A stretch of DNA of 64,000 bases, taken from Polytrichum commune. Its lineage: Eukaryota > Streptophyta > Polytrichopsida > Polytrichales > Polytrichaceae. Position 1 is the stretch's first letter; the number at the start of each line of letters is the position of its first letter. The position numbers and the translations under genes are program-made. Positions 50,561 to 64,000 of this stretch are shown here, in pieces. The stretch covers positions 19,096,001 through 19,160,000 of the forward strand of contig OX485806.1 in assembly GCA_950295325.1 (NCBI GenBank), in the 5' to 3' direction. The notes beneath the pieces were generated by a model. The model searched no databases, was not told the DNA's origin, and was given only the letters and a program-made list of their open reading frames with translations.

Positions 50561-53500
50561 GAGCACTCTAGTATAAACCTCACAATATAGAGAGACAATA
50601 AGCTTGTATTAATTTTTATGATTAAATGTACAATAGGTTAAAGCCTCCACGTATTATCAAAACTATGTCTCAATCCATTGAAGCTACTCCTCCCATCCAT
50701 GATTTCAAAGTCAAAAATTGGTCAATTTTGGATGTCATGGGCATTCAAGGGTCAATCCAATGGGTCTCCTTATGGATTGTCTCTAACTCGCAACAACCCA
50801 TGGCATGTGCCATTTTTCTCTTCAAGTTGCCAATAATCAAGAGGAGTTATTGAATAAAGTACCAATCTATGCAACCCCCCCCCCACCCCCAAAAACACAC
50901 ACACACAAAGCTAATCTTGTCTTGATCTTTCATACGCCTCGATAGGAAATGTCATGTCTATTATAGAGTATTGATAAAATAGTGACAACATACATCCCTT
51001 ACAAAAAGGGTTATGTTAATCTCGTTACCAGTCTTCATAATCGTTTCTTCACATCATTATTCTCATGAGAATGAGATATATTATAACAAAGGAATTTTAA
51101 ACATGATATAGTATATGCATATCAAGAATAGTATAGGTCATAGTCATCACAATCCATCATACATTAAGTTTTTACTGTCCAATGAGTTAGTATAGGAGAT
51201 GCAAAAAGACTTTATCAGTTGCCACCTATCGTTTCCATGATGTGTGAGGAACTCACACATAAAGTGATACTTATTCATACATGTATCCAAGTATGTATCA
51301 AATTCATTTTTCCATAATTTGAAAGTATACATAGCATTGTTGAAGGTGGAGCAACATATTGCTCGTAGTCGTAGAAATGTAATACTAGAAGGAATAAGGT
51401 TGTAATATGCCTACAAGGTTGGTCTGTAGTGGGAGAAGAGATATCCCATATTGATTGTATGAACCAAGTTGAAAATGACCAAAACCAAAACGCCACAGTT
51501 AAGCTTAGCAATGTTTTGATCTCCGAAGGCAAAAGAAAAAATCAATTTAGAGAGTATTCATAGGGTGCTTGTTGTTTGAAGAAACAATTAATGACATGTA
51601 CAATGGAAGTCCAATTTTGAGGGGTTGTTTGAGATTAGTCAAAACTACCTTCATAGTTTTCCGCTTTTATTGAGAGAATTGTTGTATAGTTTGCCTTCTA
51701 TATTTGTTAACAATAAGGAGTGGAAATTTTCTTAACACATAGAGAACGTTAACACTTTATCATATGCATAGTTCAACGAGCAAGAAGATAATACTCATAA
51801 ATGTAACACACATGAAATATTACTGTAACATTAAAGGAAGTTTCAAAATACAAATAAGGAGTTTCACTCCTCCATTTCCATTCCTCTAGGATGGAAGAAG
51901 GCACTTGTAGAGGCGTGCTTGAGTTATTTCACATGGGGGAGATCAATTTTTTTTCTCAATTTTTTCTAGTTTCTTTTTAAATGCATAACATTAGTAGATC
52001 TTTGCTCAAGACAATGATGTGAAGTTTGAAGAGGAGACAACGCATGCTTGTAACACACATGAGTTACATGTTCAATGTCATCCTCTTCCTCAAAAAAACT
52101 CTCAACCACCGTAGGAGACTTGGAAGGCAAATTTTGGACAAGCATAATTCGCTTGTTAGATGTCAAATTCAACATTAAACAATCCACTAAAATTGTATTT
52201 TCAATGGTTGTCTAATGGTATGTAATTTAACCTACAAATTTGAAAGTCAAAAGCAACATTCTCAAGAATTTGAACACTCTCAAGAAAACTCTCAACCACC
52301 GCATGAGACTTGAAAGGCAAATTTTGGACAAGCATAACTCATAGAAGAGGTTCTCGCCTATGCCCATGCTCTCCAAGATTATCACAAAGTATGTTAGTAG
52401 GGCATACATCATGTGTCAACAAACATGTTACTTGTTATTGATGTCAACAATGGGTATCCAGGTGAACCATATATTTTAACCAAAGAGAGAGACAAGAACA
52501 ATGTCAATCGTTTGTGTTGGCGTGAATAAGGGACATTGCACCTTGATCATAGCCACAAGGATTGTTTTTAACAAATTGTGTGGCAATGCATGGGCTTGCT
52601 CTTTGGGGAGATAGGTGCAAGTTGGCATGTTTGCGGCCATTCAAAGTGTTCACCTTTGACAAAATATATATAGTCCTCAAGGGCCTTTTAATCCTTGTGA
52701 TGCCCCTTTCAGGATTAACTTAAAGATGAAGCAACACCATATTTCATGTTGGTGGCAACAATGGATCCATGTTTCTTTCCTTCCTTCTTTTTCATGAATC
52801 TTATGTGTTGTGCTCCAACTCATAGTTGATCGCTCATCTAAAAGTAGAAGGGTTATTAGAATTGGTCACACCTTTGCATCCATGGAGATGTGATATCTTC
52901 CATATTTCTCATGTTTTGTCCATGATTTGAGTGCTTATGACTAAAAACCAACTCGAGTAGGGGAACGACTCACCTCATCCGTGGCTCGCTATCCACTCTC
53001 CTCTCATTGGCTGTCTAATTCATAATGAAGTCAATTATATGACTCAAATTATTCAAGGGCTAGTTTTCTTGCCTCTCAACTTGGGCTAGGATTAGACACC
53101 CACCTCTTTGAGTTGGGCCTCCACCAACATTATCTATGTAAATAAAACTTAATAAAACATGACCTCCATACGTTTGTGATTAATTCATCTCAACTGAATT
53201 CCTCCAAACTAATTTGAATCCTATGGTGCAAATCCCGTTCTCAAATCATCTAAAACGAACAACTACATACTATGATGGAAAGAGTGGAGTTATGGCCACG
53301 GTCCTTGACTTGTGTACTAAAACACACTCAACTACAAATAAGAATGCACCAATTGTCAAGCCTTTCTTTTACTAAATCATTGTGTTTCATCAATAAATTT
53401 TCAAACTAGCAATCTAGAGATGTGTGATTTGATGGGTACGATGCCATATTCGTCAACTACGAATCAATTTTTATCCTCACCACTTTGACATTATTTTAAA

Positions 53501-56500
53501 ACGAGTATTGAAACACCTTACAACACTAGTTATTGACGATATAACTACCATGGAAAATTGACAATGGCATGAATGGCGATGAGGTTCTCAATCACAACTT
53601 CATCCACATGTGTTCATTCGATGCCATACGAGGAGGTTTGGTAGGGCCAAACAAAGTGCATTAGCAAACGCATTCTTGCATTGGAGTGGCCTCCAATAAA
53701 GTCGAGGCTCCTTCAATTGAAACCTTGGCATAGAAAGAATCAACAACATTGAATGTAGGTGGTGGGGGGGCCGTTAAGAAGTAGTACGACCGAGGTCCTT
53801 GAAGTAGATATGCATCCAACCCAATTGCGCCACATCAACGACCAAAAAGACTTAATGGGTTGTAATTGATTCAGGATATTATTTTTTGTACTCCAAATTA
53901 TGAAGCCATCAATCCTCCTTATTTGCCAAGCTTTCGAGATGTTGCCGTGTGTCGGCGCCGACTGTACTCGGGCATGGAGCCATCGGCACAAAGATGGAAC
54001 CGGTCATCAAAATAACTACACTAAATATGATGTTTAGTGTCACTTACTATTTCGGAGATACACATTCCTATATATATATATAAACTATTAATTTGTTTTT
54101 TTACTAAGTAACAATGTCAATGTTTTATAATGTTCAAACAACCAATTTGACCTTTGTTGGTGAAAAACGAGCTATACATCAAACAGTTATGGCGTTGCGT
54201 AATTTCAAATAGTACATGACTCTAAATATCATAGCTAGTGTAGTGAGTTCTAACAATCGACATGACGACCTTAACCATCAAAATCATCAAATAACTGTCA
54301 CACTACACCAATATGTGCCATCAGGTTGCCCCACGCTAATATATAGATGTTCCACACTATTCTGAATTGTTATCACCACAATAACAACACACATAAATTG
54401 GGTTCATGTTGTGGTCTTTATACAAACGAATCAGCAATGCTACAAGTTCTGTAATTCGATTGGTCCAAAGTAGTTTGCAACTTTTTGCATGGGTAAAGAG
54501 GCAACCTATTCGCAAAGATAACGTAATTGCACGTATCGGTGTAAAGTACCATGCATTTGGGACCAATCGTGTTCCCGATGTGTACTATGCTATGTGTGGA
54601 AGGGGGCGGGGAGGATGAAACTTGGCCAACACAAAGTTCATGGCGAGTGGGAGGAGAATGTGTTCTTAGATTTAACATGGGTTATTTAGGGGTGACAATC
54701 TACTACTAGGCATTCAACAAGTGGATATCTCTCCTTGAAGTAACCAAATCCATAGTAAATGTGGTGCTCGTCTTGAATACTTACTTTTAGTTGCAATAGT
54801 CTCATTCATTTTTGTCATGAACAAACCCTCAACCTTGTGGAGACGTTGAATACATGTGCATAAACAACAAGATCGCCTCCTATAACACTTAGTCATTTGG
54901 TGTAGTGACCATCTAAAAATTAATTACTCCTCGTTTTGATACTTGACGAGTGAAGTTGGGATCTTTGGATTTGCCCTTTCAAAACCTACATTTGATACCC
55001 TACTCACAACTAGAAGTGAAAGAACGAGAACCTAGCTACACAAACAAGTGATTGAGGTTTCAAGAGTTATTATGTTATTGAGGGAAGTAGCCACTACGAG
55101 CTACCACCTCGCCGCATGAACATTCTTTGGGTTTGGACCTTGGAGGGTAAGTAATGGGAGCGGAGCTGAACAAGGTAGATGGGTCTTAAATGGTTATTTT
55201 TTCTCCAATCATCCCACTTCTCCCAGGATACGATACACGTGATTAGTACAAGATGGTTAGCAAATCCAAATTGAGGCCGTTGTCACTTCCCTCGTGATTT
55301 TCAAAGCTCACATGAATATCTTACTTGTTACCAGGGTGAAGATTCTCGTGCTCATTAAATGGTCATATAGGCCCCTCCAATTAGGTTGACCATGAAACCT
55401 TCAATGGTTATCGTATTATGAGCATGTAGTCCAATCTCTTTCAGACACATATCATTCTAATATCCATTCTTGGAGTCGCACCTAACTATTACCACTCAAA
55501 TATAGGTGTCCGATTTAGGCACATCTACGTTAGGTACCATGAATATGTACTAAGAGGTTGCCTTATTCTTCTTATTCATGAAGTCGGGTGGGACCATTTC
55601 AAAGCACAACATATGTGCATCGGGGGTTCCAACTTCCAACTTCCTAGAGATGTGTAGCCTTCCCTTGGGCCGAATCCCACATTGGGCCTACCGTACTTAA
55701 ATTTGTCATCATATAACTTCTTAACCCTAAATGTCTAGGCATCCAAAAAGTGGATGCATGGTTTTAAATAGCCACATCTCGGTCAAAGCTCAACAACGTG
55801 AAAAGTTTTTTTTTTTGAGAAAGATGTACTTGGTGTTGAAGAGTATCCGTTGGTTGATAGAACCAAAGTGTGTATATACAATATTCTATGTTATATTTTA
55901 CGCCACTTTCTATTTGAGAAATCCGTAGTAATATTGCAACTTCAAAAACATGTTATAATCGAAACACTCCAACGCATCCACAGGCATGTTATAGTCGATT
56001 GCAAAGTTTTATTGTCATAAGGAGTAGATGTACGTTTGCAATGTATATTTTGCTTACGAGTCTCTTGAAATTTAGAAGCATTTTGTATTTCATCATTACT
56101 ATTCATCTTACTACATTGATATAAGCTAATTAGGATTCAAGTCAATGTAAAGTTATATATGAGTTTTGGACACAATGAAATTGTATATGTGCATTTTTAT
56201 TGACAAATTCCATTATAAAATGGTTAAAAAGTAATAAAAAGAACCTCCTAGATTTGTATTGCATTTCTTGTTATGTACACATTCTAAGTGCATGCATGTT
56301 GTGTTACTTGTGACAAAATACATTTTTAGAATGATCATTCTACCACATCATAACATTACTTAGCAAATTGATGACAGTCTCTCCTCAAAGAAAGAGGTTG
56401 TGGTTAGAAAAATTTGATAAATTATGGTTGCTTGTTGAAAACTCTACAGTACATAGCTTGAGTGCTCCATATATATGAGGGAGTTGGAATTGTCAGGGAA

Positions 56501-56781
56501 TTGTGCTCTCATTCGAAACCTAGTCCCACAAAATGCAGTCAAGGGGCTAAGTAACGTTGTGATCATTTCTTAAGATATATATGGTTAAAATGATCACTAT
56601 ACTCTCATGATTTCTTCCCCCAAATAACGTGGTTTGCAATTCATTGCCTCGACTATGCAAAAAGTACACTCAATTGCATAACATTTGAACAAATATTCAG
56701 TCCATATATACTGAAATCTTAGTAATCCAAACTCGTTGGTTGTACTTTACAACCACTCCTAGACATACCATTATTCAAACA
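50561..56781. other. Gene-poor AT-rich spacer
   Basis: No supported gene. It contains a C-rich/AC microsatellite (50873-50907), an internal duplication of 'AACTCTCAACCACCG' to GGACAAGCATAA (52092-52150 and 52277-52340), the relative of the intron-4 repeat (52445-52770), and the relative of 25636-25800 (55165-55330). Short open frames around 53740-53991 and 54406-54618 lack recognisable domains. Confidence 0.5.
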
Positions 56782-56892
56782 CATAACAATGTTCCGTATG
56801 ACTGACAATATTCCATAGAATAATCCCCACATTCAGACTAAATATGAAAGATATTTCGTGGAATATTGTCAATCCCACAAAACATTGTTATG
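56782..56892. mobile_element. Short MITE (~111 bp)
   Basis: The ends CATAACAATGTT and AACATTGTTATG are exact complements. The inversion continues inward through GACAATATTCCA / TGGAATATTGTC. The right half recurs at 25399-25455. Confidence 0.65.
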
Positions 56893-57535
56893 GATCTGAA
56901 TAATGTTACGAAACCCTAGTCCGTTCTCTCTCTACATAAACAACACATATATTTAAATTGCATAATGCATTCTCTATTAAAGTGCTTTAGTGTCTCCCGT
57001 CTTTAGGGGCGAGGGGTTTCGGCAACCAATCGGAATGCTGACTTCCCATTGGTCCTTGCTGAATCCTCACCCCAACTTTTTTCTTTTCTTGTTCTTGTGT
57101 GGTTGAGCCCAAAGCAGGTTAAGTAACTGGAAGTTGCAACCCTGCCAAGTTGGAGCCAATGGCTATGGGTATGCAAATCTACGGAATCCCAAGTTTCAAG
57201 ATTACAAATCTACACACACCCAAGACAAGCATATCACCTTGAACCAACATTATGTAACTTGTGGGTACATTTGAAAACCATAGATGTACAAATACGGTAC
57301 ATGATGTTGGTTTTAGTTCAATGTAGACGTTGGGTACATGCACGTTGAGTAGAACGACCCACTATACTGGGCCGCATTATTGGATTTTCTTTCACACTAA
57401 AGTTCATGCTAAGGGATAATGTGGGCACGCACTATTTTTCAACCAATAGTTTTGAGTATATAAGATAATAAATATTGAGGACCACATCAAAGGAGCAAGG
57501 GAATTATAGAGTGTATCTCTCGTCCAATCAACGTA
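56893..57535. other. Spacer
   Basis: No gene, RNA or repeat recognised. Confidence 0.4.
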
Positions 57536-59113
57536 AACTGACTCTCAAAACTGAGTCAATCAACAAAATAGCAGATTTCGGGAAGCCATATGTGGAAGAT
57601 TATTGATCTTTTCGCCAAACTGAAAATTGGGTCAAATGCGCAATCAAGCTAGCTATCGTCCTCCTAGATTTAAGCTTGACTACTATAGCAATGAGATAGA
57701 AATAGCATTTTGAGTGAACTTTGGTCTATTAACTCGATCTTGGAATTGTTTTCATCACTCACCTTTGATTGCAAGAATAAGTTCACAACGCCGCCTAGGG
57801 TTCTTCCTCTCACTTCAACTTAGTAGTGTGGTCTCTTAGGATATTTTCTCTTATAGTTGTGAGGGTTTTCTTTGCCCATGAGAGCATTACTAGAGGATAA
57901 AAGGCTGAATGCTATAACCTTGTTGTAGCATGGGCATGGCACACGTGAAGTGTCAAAATTGTTGGGTATCTCTCAACCTACATGTTGTAGGATAATTAAA
58001 GAGTGTGTTCCTCGCGTAGAGCCTCGAGAGGAGGGTGCCCAAGAAACATCACACATGCTCAACGACGAGCGTATGTAAAAGCCATCACAGTTGGTGGACT
58101 AGATAATGATTTGGACATGAGGAATGCTTTGAGTGAGCACCAACACAATGAGACATGCATTTCATGAAGCAGGTCTTGGGTCATTAAAGCAGCGTAAGAA
58201 GCCGTTTCTCACGGCCAAGAATGTGCGCTCCACGTTGGAATTTGCTCAACGTCATCAACATCAGACTATCCATGATTGGTGTAGGGTGTTTTTTAGTGAG
58301 GAGCCTACGATCAATTAATTCAATCTAATGATCGTGCTTGGTGTCAGGCAAGGGATGGAGAATCTCGATTGCAAGCTCATCATGTGAGTTAGATAGTTAA
58401 ACATGAAGATGGTGCAATTTTTGTGTTGGTTGTATGACTTACCATGGCATGAATTACATGTGCAACATAGAGGAGAAGATGACACATGTTATGTATCTTA
58501 CACGTATCTTAGCATTCTTCAAGATGGGGTCATGAAGACAATCAAATGGTATTGTTTCAACCATTCTCATGTCATATTTTAGCATGATAATGACCCTAAA
58601 CATACTGCAAAATTAATCAAGCAATGGTTGGCAATACATATTTTTTACGTACTTACTTGGCATCCTCAATCGCGTAACCTAAATCTAATGGAGCATGTGT
58701 GGGCGCTTGTGAAACAGAAATTAAATGAGTATCCAACACCGGCCAAATGAATGCATCAATTGTGGGAGTATGTGCAAGCTTCTTTTCACTCCATCACTCC
58801 TCAATAGTGTCAAAAGCTCTATCATAGAATGCCAATTGTATCCAAGTTGTTTTGGCTTCTAAAGGAGGGTGGACAAATTATGATCTATAGGTAGATGTAA
58901 GTTACAAAACCGAATCAATTTATATAGTTCTCTTCAAATCCTTGTTTCTTCATGTGTAGTTTCACAATAAACACGAGACTTTGGAAATGATGTACTAGAC
59001 TATGATTATTAACTTACATAAGTGAAAGTTTGTATGTTGTTGTTTTTATTTGCTTGACATTGTGCATGAAAATCGATGTAGCGAATCAATTAACTCAGTT
59101 TTGAGAGTCAATG
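57536..59113 (+). mobile_element. Tc1/mariner-like transposon with terminal inverted repeats, transposase decayed
   Basis: The ends share an inverted TGACTCTCAAAACTGAGT, extended to about 25 bp with mismatches, and are flanked by TA at 57534-57535 and 59114-59115, the target these elements duplicate. Inside, the plus strand carries a Tc1-type transposase in broken frames: EVSKLLGISQPTCCRII (helix-turn-helix, near 57955), MRHAFHEAGLGSLKQRKKP (58148), HDWCRVFFSEEPTI (first catalytic Asp replaced in D-E context), HDNDPKHTAKLIKQWL (58585) and NLNLMEHVWALVKQKL (third acidic position, near 58680). Stops and frameshifts separate these blocks, so it is inactive. Length 1578 bp is normal for the superfamily. 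Confidence 0.88.
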
Positions 59114-60438
59114 TAGGTTTGTGGTTGTATCATATCAAACGACTTGAATTACACTAACTTGGGTCTTGAAAGTTGATTTTAGTTTCAAATCAACTAAAAG
59201 AATTCACCTTTGGGTTGCATACTATTTTGGGGTTCTATGTTGGATGAATGAGATGTGTGCTTGTATGTAATAACTCCCTCGCTCCCATCTCAAGTGTCGT
59301 ATTGCAAATAACATGTATTATACTAACAACAATAATAGTAATTTATTGGTATATCGAAATTTCAAGATGTATATGTGTTTGTAATGTATTTTTAAGTTGG
59401 AATATAATGTATGATTATGATGCTATATTAGTATGGATTGGGCCATGTTAAATTGTGTGGATCACACTATACTACCATTGGCCATTGAAGACCACATTAT
59501 AGATATGACCACAATATTTATCATAATTGATGCAACTATATAATGCATTCATCATGAATAAAAAGCAACGATATAAAATCCCCTTGTAGGTTTGTGATTA
59601 ATTCATCCAAATTGGATCTTATCGAATTAAACCACATGTTCCACTGCTTGTGCAAGCCCCTATCAACTCATTTAAGTTTCAACCTTGCGGGTCACATATT
59701 TTTCAATTATGCTATGTGCCACCAAATTGGAGTCTAATTAGGAAAGATTACCATTTGGAGAACACATTGCTATAACATTTTACCGAGAGTATCATTTTTT
59801 ACCCAAATAACATAATTAGTTAGTATGCATACTGAAGAATATGATATAACTTAGTTGATTATAAACAATAATTTTGGTAAAAAATTATAGCACCACATAA
59901 CTCCAAATGGTAACCCACACTAATTAGAAAAAATAGTGTACTTGCAAAGTTTCAATTTTAAGTACATAAAGCACTTGATATTAACCCTTTAGAACACCAA
60001 TACGTCTTCTCATGCCTACAAACCTAAATAAATATTGGAGTTGATTTTTTAATTGGTTTATTTTATTCAATATAGATTAAACACAGCCCACTACAAAGGA
60101 GGAAGTGCAAATCTAACCATATTTGAGAGGTTGGAGCTTTGTGATAGCTAAGTAAACTCATCCATCATGAATGAAGGGACCTTGTTAAAAACAAACCTAC
60201 ATGTAAGGGCCAATTCATTCCAACTAAGTCCCACTAGACTAATTTGAGGTTTCCAATGTATTTTATGAAATTAAATATTCAAAAATACAAAATTGCCAAG
60301 CAAGAAACTTGTTCACTACAATGGACTTTGACTTTCCCAATAGATGACTTTACATAGTCATCATGAAACTTTAGTCTTGTATGCTAACTATTGATAAGTT
60401 AGCATGGTACATGTTTGAATGTAAGACACTTAGGGCTG
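59114..60438. other. AT-rich spacer
   Basis: No supported gene. Segments such as 'TAGGTTTGTG.TT.ATTCATC' near 59586 recur elsewhere in the window (53170, 49920) and look like old repeat debris. Confidence 0.45.
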
Positions 60439-60958
60439 GTTTACACCATGGACCATGCAATTGGACCATGGGAGATGGCCTTTTTCCAAGGTCTAATTTC
60501 TTTAAAAAAAAAAAAAATCACAAAACCTTTGGGCCTCTCTCACTAGGTGTAAACCGAATGTGGACCAAGAGGACTGACCATGCACCCAAAAGTGAATGTG
60601 TTGCTATTTTTAATATATGTCCAAAATGGGCAGTTTTGCAAAAAATCAAGTTTGATCATTCTTTTGTCTTTTGTCTTTGTCTTCACTTCCCACCAAAAAA
60701 ATCATTAAAATTTTATTATAGAAATATTTATTTGTCGTGGGCCCTTGTCTTTTTCTATCATATCACCTCTTTTGCCTCTCTCACCGCAAAACCCGTTGGA
60801 CCATGTCAGTGCATAATGTAGTCGTTAACATATGTCTTTTGGGGACCTCAAACTCCATGGTCACTCTGACATTTTTTCCTTGGTGTAAACCAAAGTGGTC
60901 CTGGGACGAGTACAACAACCAATCACAAATTTAAAAGGACTTGGTCCTTGGTGTAAAC
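60439..60958. mobile_element. MITE-like element (520 bp) with GTTTACACC inverted ends
   Basis: The left end GTTTACACCATGGACCATG and the complement of the right end (GTTTACACCAAGGACCAAG) match at 17 of 19 positions. Two further internal copies of GGTGTAAACC lie at about 60546 and 60882. The exact border and target duplication are unclear. The open frame 60381-60821 is not supported as coding. Confidence 0.55.
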
Positions 60959-62790
60959 ATCTCCTTATACAAACATTACAACTTAAGTACTTGTAGTTTT
61001 TTCTCTTACATATATTATGCATGTTTCAATTGGGAATTGATGGAACTAAAACCATCAAAATAAGATGAGCCACATTTGACAAACATGCAACTAAGAGCCG
61101 TTTTACGCACTTGACCAAGGGCCATGAAAAAATTGATTAGGGTTTCAATGGTCATGGTCAACATTCCGAAGATGATGACCAAGAGAAATGCACATCACTT
61201 TTTGAGAGCTCTCATTACGGGACATAGTCTAAAGTGGACTTAGACCTAGATGTAGTATTTCAATGAATTGAGAAGACAATGTAAAATTAAATTCATATCA
61301 TAAAATAAACTTAACCATATTACATATATTTGTAAAATAAACAAACCACTGGATATAATTCTTTCCCATGACATGGTTGTCATGTTTTTTGTTGAGGTAG
61401 TTTATTCTCAGGTTCTCTTGCTGCAAAATCTAGGTTATCAACAATAATTATTTATTCATGAACATTAATTACTTCATATCACTTTCTCATCCATTTTCAA
61501 ACTTGCTAATGGGTGCAAGCATGGCCAGGTGTACCAAAAAAATGCTATGGTATACAAAAACCATATATTTTTGGTCAAACGGCTAAAAGTAACAACAAAA
61601 TATTGTTACATTGGAATTTTTCCACGGTGACCTTTATTATTGTGTTAAATACTCAAATATAAAATATCAAGATGAGATCTTCAAAAGTCATCATTATCAT
61701 TGATGCTCAAAAGAGATGGCTATATCTAGTTTTGGACGTAAATTTCACGACCTTAAATATCTCAAAGTTGGATTTTTTTTCCATATTCCTTGAATTCATT
61801 ATAAACTTGAGGGCATCGTTACAAAATTTTATAGAAAAATGAATTTAATGCAAATTTCTCATATTTTAAACAAATTTTAGACGGTTACTTGTTCTATATC
61901 ACCTACTTGCACACCACTTACATTGTCTTCTAAACTATGTTGTCTTTTCTTGAAAAACATTTGTCAACATGAGTTGTTGGGATTTGTAGATCAATGTGTT
62001 TTTTGAAACTTTTTCTTCATAGATTTCAAAATTAATGTATACTTTTGAGTCACTTTCACTTAGACCTGTGCAAGGTTCAAGAGCTATTCACTTGATTATG
62101 CTTGCACCCTACCCCATGATCACATTTATTTTTGATGATCTTATGTAAAATGAATTGGGACTACCGCTCATTTCTCAACCAAGAAAAGAGTTCCGAAAGC
62201 GGTGGTCAATGGTCATGATCACTATTCACTAGTTTAACACATGCCCTAAAAACAACAACACTTAATCTTAACTACCTCCGTACGACGTATTGAGGCCATA
62301 ATGGGGCCTATTAGAGCTTAAAGGCTTAAAAGGCTAATCGGGATTCAGTCATCACTAACCTTAAGAAAATGTCAGGCCAAGGCGACTTCGCCATGGCTCA
62401 GCTGACCCAGGATCCTTGATTTTGAATCTAAATCTCCGTCGTCCTAAAACCAAGGACACCGTCATTAATCCATGTAATGATTGACAGTTTAAGATTTGTG
62501 ACACAAAACTTAAGTACTTCTGTTGTGAAATTAAAGGATGTCACTTTACACCCTAATGTTTGTGTATACCTATAACTGACGGAATAAGCATTAAGCATAC
62601 TTGTTATTCTCAAAAGTATCATATTCCCATACTTTCTTTCCCCCCCGCAAGATCATGAGGATTCCATCACACAAAAGAACACATCGTTTGGACATTGTAT
62701 GCAAAAGTTGTAAGGGTTTGCAATTTAAATTGTGGGTTATCTTGAACCGATACCATGCACGTTTCAGACATTGTACGTTTTCATAATCAA
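60959..62790. other. AT-rich spacer
   Basis: No gene, RNA gene or clear repeat recognised. Confidence 0.45.
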
Positions 62791-62792
62791 TA

Positions 62793-63145
62793 GGGGTTGT
62801 CACACCTCTTTCTTCCCATTCTCGGAGAATGGATAATGGGGACGTGGCACACTCTCCTTGAATGGTGGAGGGCCCATTCTCAGAGAAAGGAGAATGGAGA
62901 ATGGAGAAAACTTCTTGTGCGAAGGTTTTACTGTTTTTCACATGGGGTCGCTTCTTTTTGTTGCGGCGGGGCTTTAGTTTACCACATGCGGGCGGCAATG
63001 GTAATTCCCATTCTCCATTCTCCACAGGCCACAAAGGAGTGTCACACCTTTCTCCATGGAGAAGCTATCCTATTGGCTCCTCTTTTTCCTCATTCTCCAT
63101 TCTCCATTCTCCATTCTCCATTCTCCGAGAAGGTGTGACAACCCC
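62793..63145. mobile_element. Foldback MITE (353 bp) with TA target duplication
   Basis: The ends GGGGTTGTCACACC and GGTGTGACAACCCC are exact complements, flanked by TA on both sides (62791-62792 and 63146-63147). Internally it carries many GGAGAAT / ATTCTCC units in opposite orientation, so the whole element can fold. Open frames through it on both strands come from this repeat. TA duplication suggests a Tc1/mariner-type source. Confidence 0.8.
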
Positions 63146-63147
63146 TA

Positions 63148-64000
63148 ATGTGTATCTAATGTGCAAGATTTGTAGGTGTTCGTGTGAAGGCTTGTGTTGG
63201 TTTTGCGTATACATACTTAGGCAATAGATAAGCTTTCTACAATGCACTCTCTCCACCCGGGTCTCTAAAGAGTTGGTGGAGGCCAACCCGAATTTTCTTG
63301 TTTTGGGAATGAAGTTGAGATGAGTATTGGATAGTTATACAGTAGGGCAAGTATGCAAGAAGGGGTTAGGTTGGTGGCACCAAATGGTGATCACCGACTA
63401 GTAGATGTAGTATCCCCACCATACATAGTCCAATTTTGGCATGACCAACGGCTAGGATTTTGAAATCATGCAAAACCTTGTTGTCATGTTTGTTCGTGCA
63501 TAAAAAACTTGACGACGAGCACCACAATGTGTGAGTACATGAGGTATGTGGATAGAACTGCATGTGTACAAATTCATGCAGACGTCTAGGTTTCCTTGAA
63601 ACCTAGTTCCATGTTCTTGGAACTAACTAGAATTTTATTGAACACGATGCATTTAAGGGGAAGGGAGAATAATTGTTCCCCACATCTACCAACATGGAGG
63701 GTGAAAATGTGATCAATCTGTAGAGCTAGGGAAGTGTTATTTTCAGCCAATTCAACACCAAAATTGAGGTCAAACACACAAATTAATCTACTAGGGTTCA
63801 TTTACGATGAATCAACAATAGACCTATAGGGGCGCAAATTTTACCACACCCTTGACGGTAGGTGGTGGGAAACAAGATATGGCAAAGGAAGCCATGGCAA
63901 GGAATACAAAGGTAAGAATGAAGGGCCCAAGTGAGGAGATATCTTTGTCCAACACCTATCATTGGGGCTGCAAAGAAAATATGCCACTATAAGTTTATTG
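63148..64000. other. Spacer to window end
   Basis: No supported gene or repeat. Confidence 0.4.

Noticed and set aside
62591-63227. Open frames on both strands at 62.6-63.2 kb
   Set aside because: They run through the ATTCTCC foldback element.

Overview
The window reads as nuclear DNA of a land plant or close streptophyte relative. It has GT-AG introns of about 100-1200 bp, degenerate CCCTAAA (plant-type telomere) repeats, an HVA22-family gene, and a plastid-type CRTISO-related oxidoreductase, set in AT-rich, transposon-filled spacer. I cannot name the species; the repeat content and long spacers suit a non-flowering plant, but that is inference.

0-12.8 kb: the 3' end of an FCP1/NLI-type phosphatase gene on +, converging on a second FCP1-type gene on -, then a GC-rich block carrying a large three-exon gene on - (7579-3248, predicted 1356 aa). 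That protein has a ParB-like 'DGQH' segment, a degenerate DNA-adenine-methyltransferase-like core, a coiled coil and a disordered tail. Around and inside the gene lie about 30 copies of a 22-bp palindrome (half-site TTTACGAACG, two variable bases, reverse complement). They sit in its introns, both flanks and even in frame in its last exon. The last cluster includes a ~178-bp tandem array, followed at 12.31-12.79 kb by a decayed second copy of the 3' end of the locus. This is the most unusual system in the window.

12.8-20 kb: a decayed transposon-like coding unit with a DUF7869-like core (RNase-H-fold-like, 'VGHTHDDID' motif), followed by two unrecognised ORFs that each contain an internal duplication, then two tandem MITEs. 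A second, shorter copy of the DUF7869-like unit lies at 31.5-33.4 kb.

21.3-25.2 kb: an intact six-exon aldo-keto reductase gene (346 aa). 26.3-33.5 kb: a nest of mobile elements, namely a pogo/Tigger remnant split by an 852-bp transposon with a perfect 8-bp target duplication, a LINE 3' end with RNase H, a second pogo remnant on -, and the second DUF7869-like copy.

37.0-43.2 kb: an intact eight-exon FAD-dependent CRTISO-like oxidoreductase (579 aa, all introns phase 0), with a minisatellite filling intron 7 and a pogo remnant in intron 1. 47.06-47.55 kb: an intronless HVA22-like gene with a GC-rich upstream region. 48-64 kb: gene-poor, AT-rich spacer with decayed repeats, several MITEs and a Tc1/mariner element with clear terminal repeats (57.5-59.1 kb).
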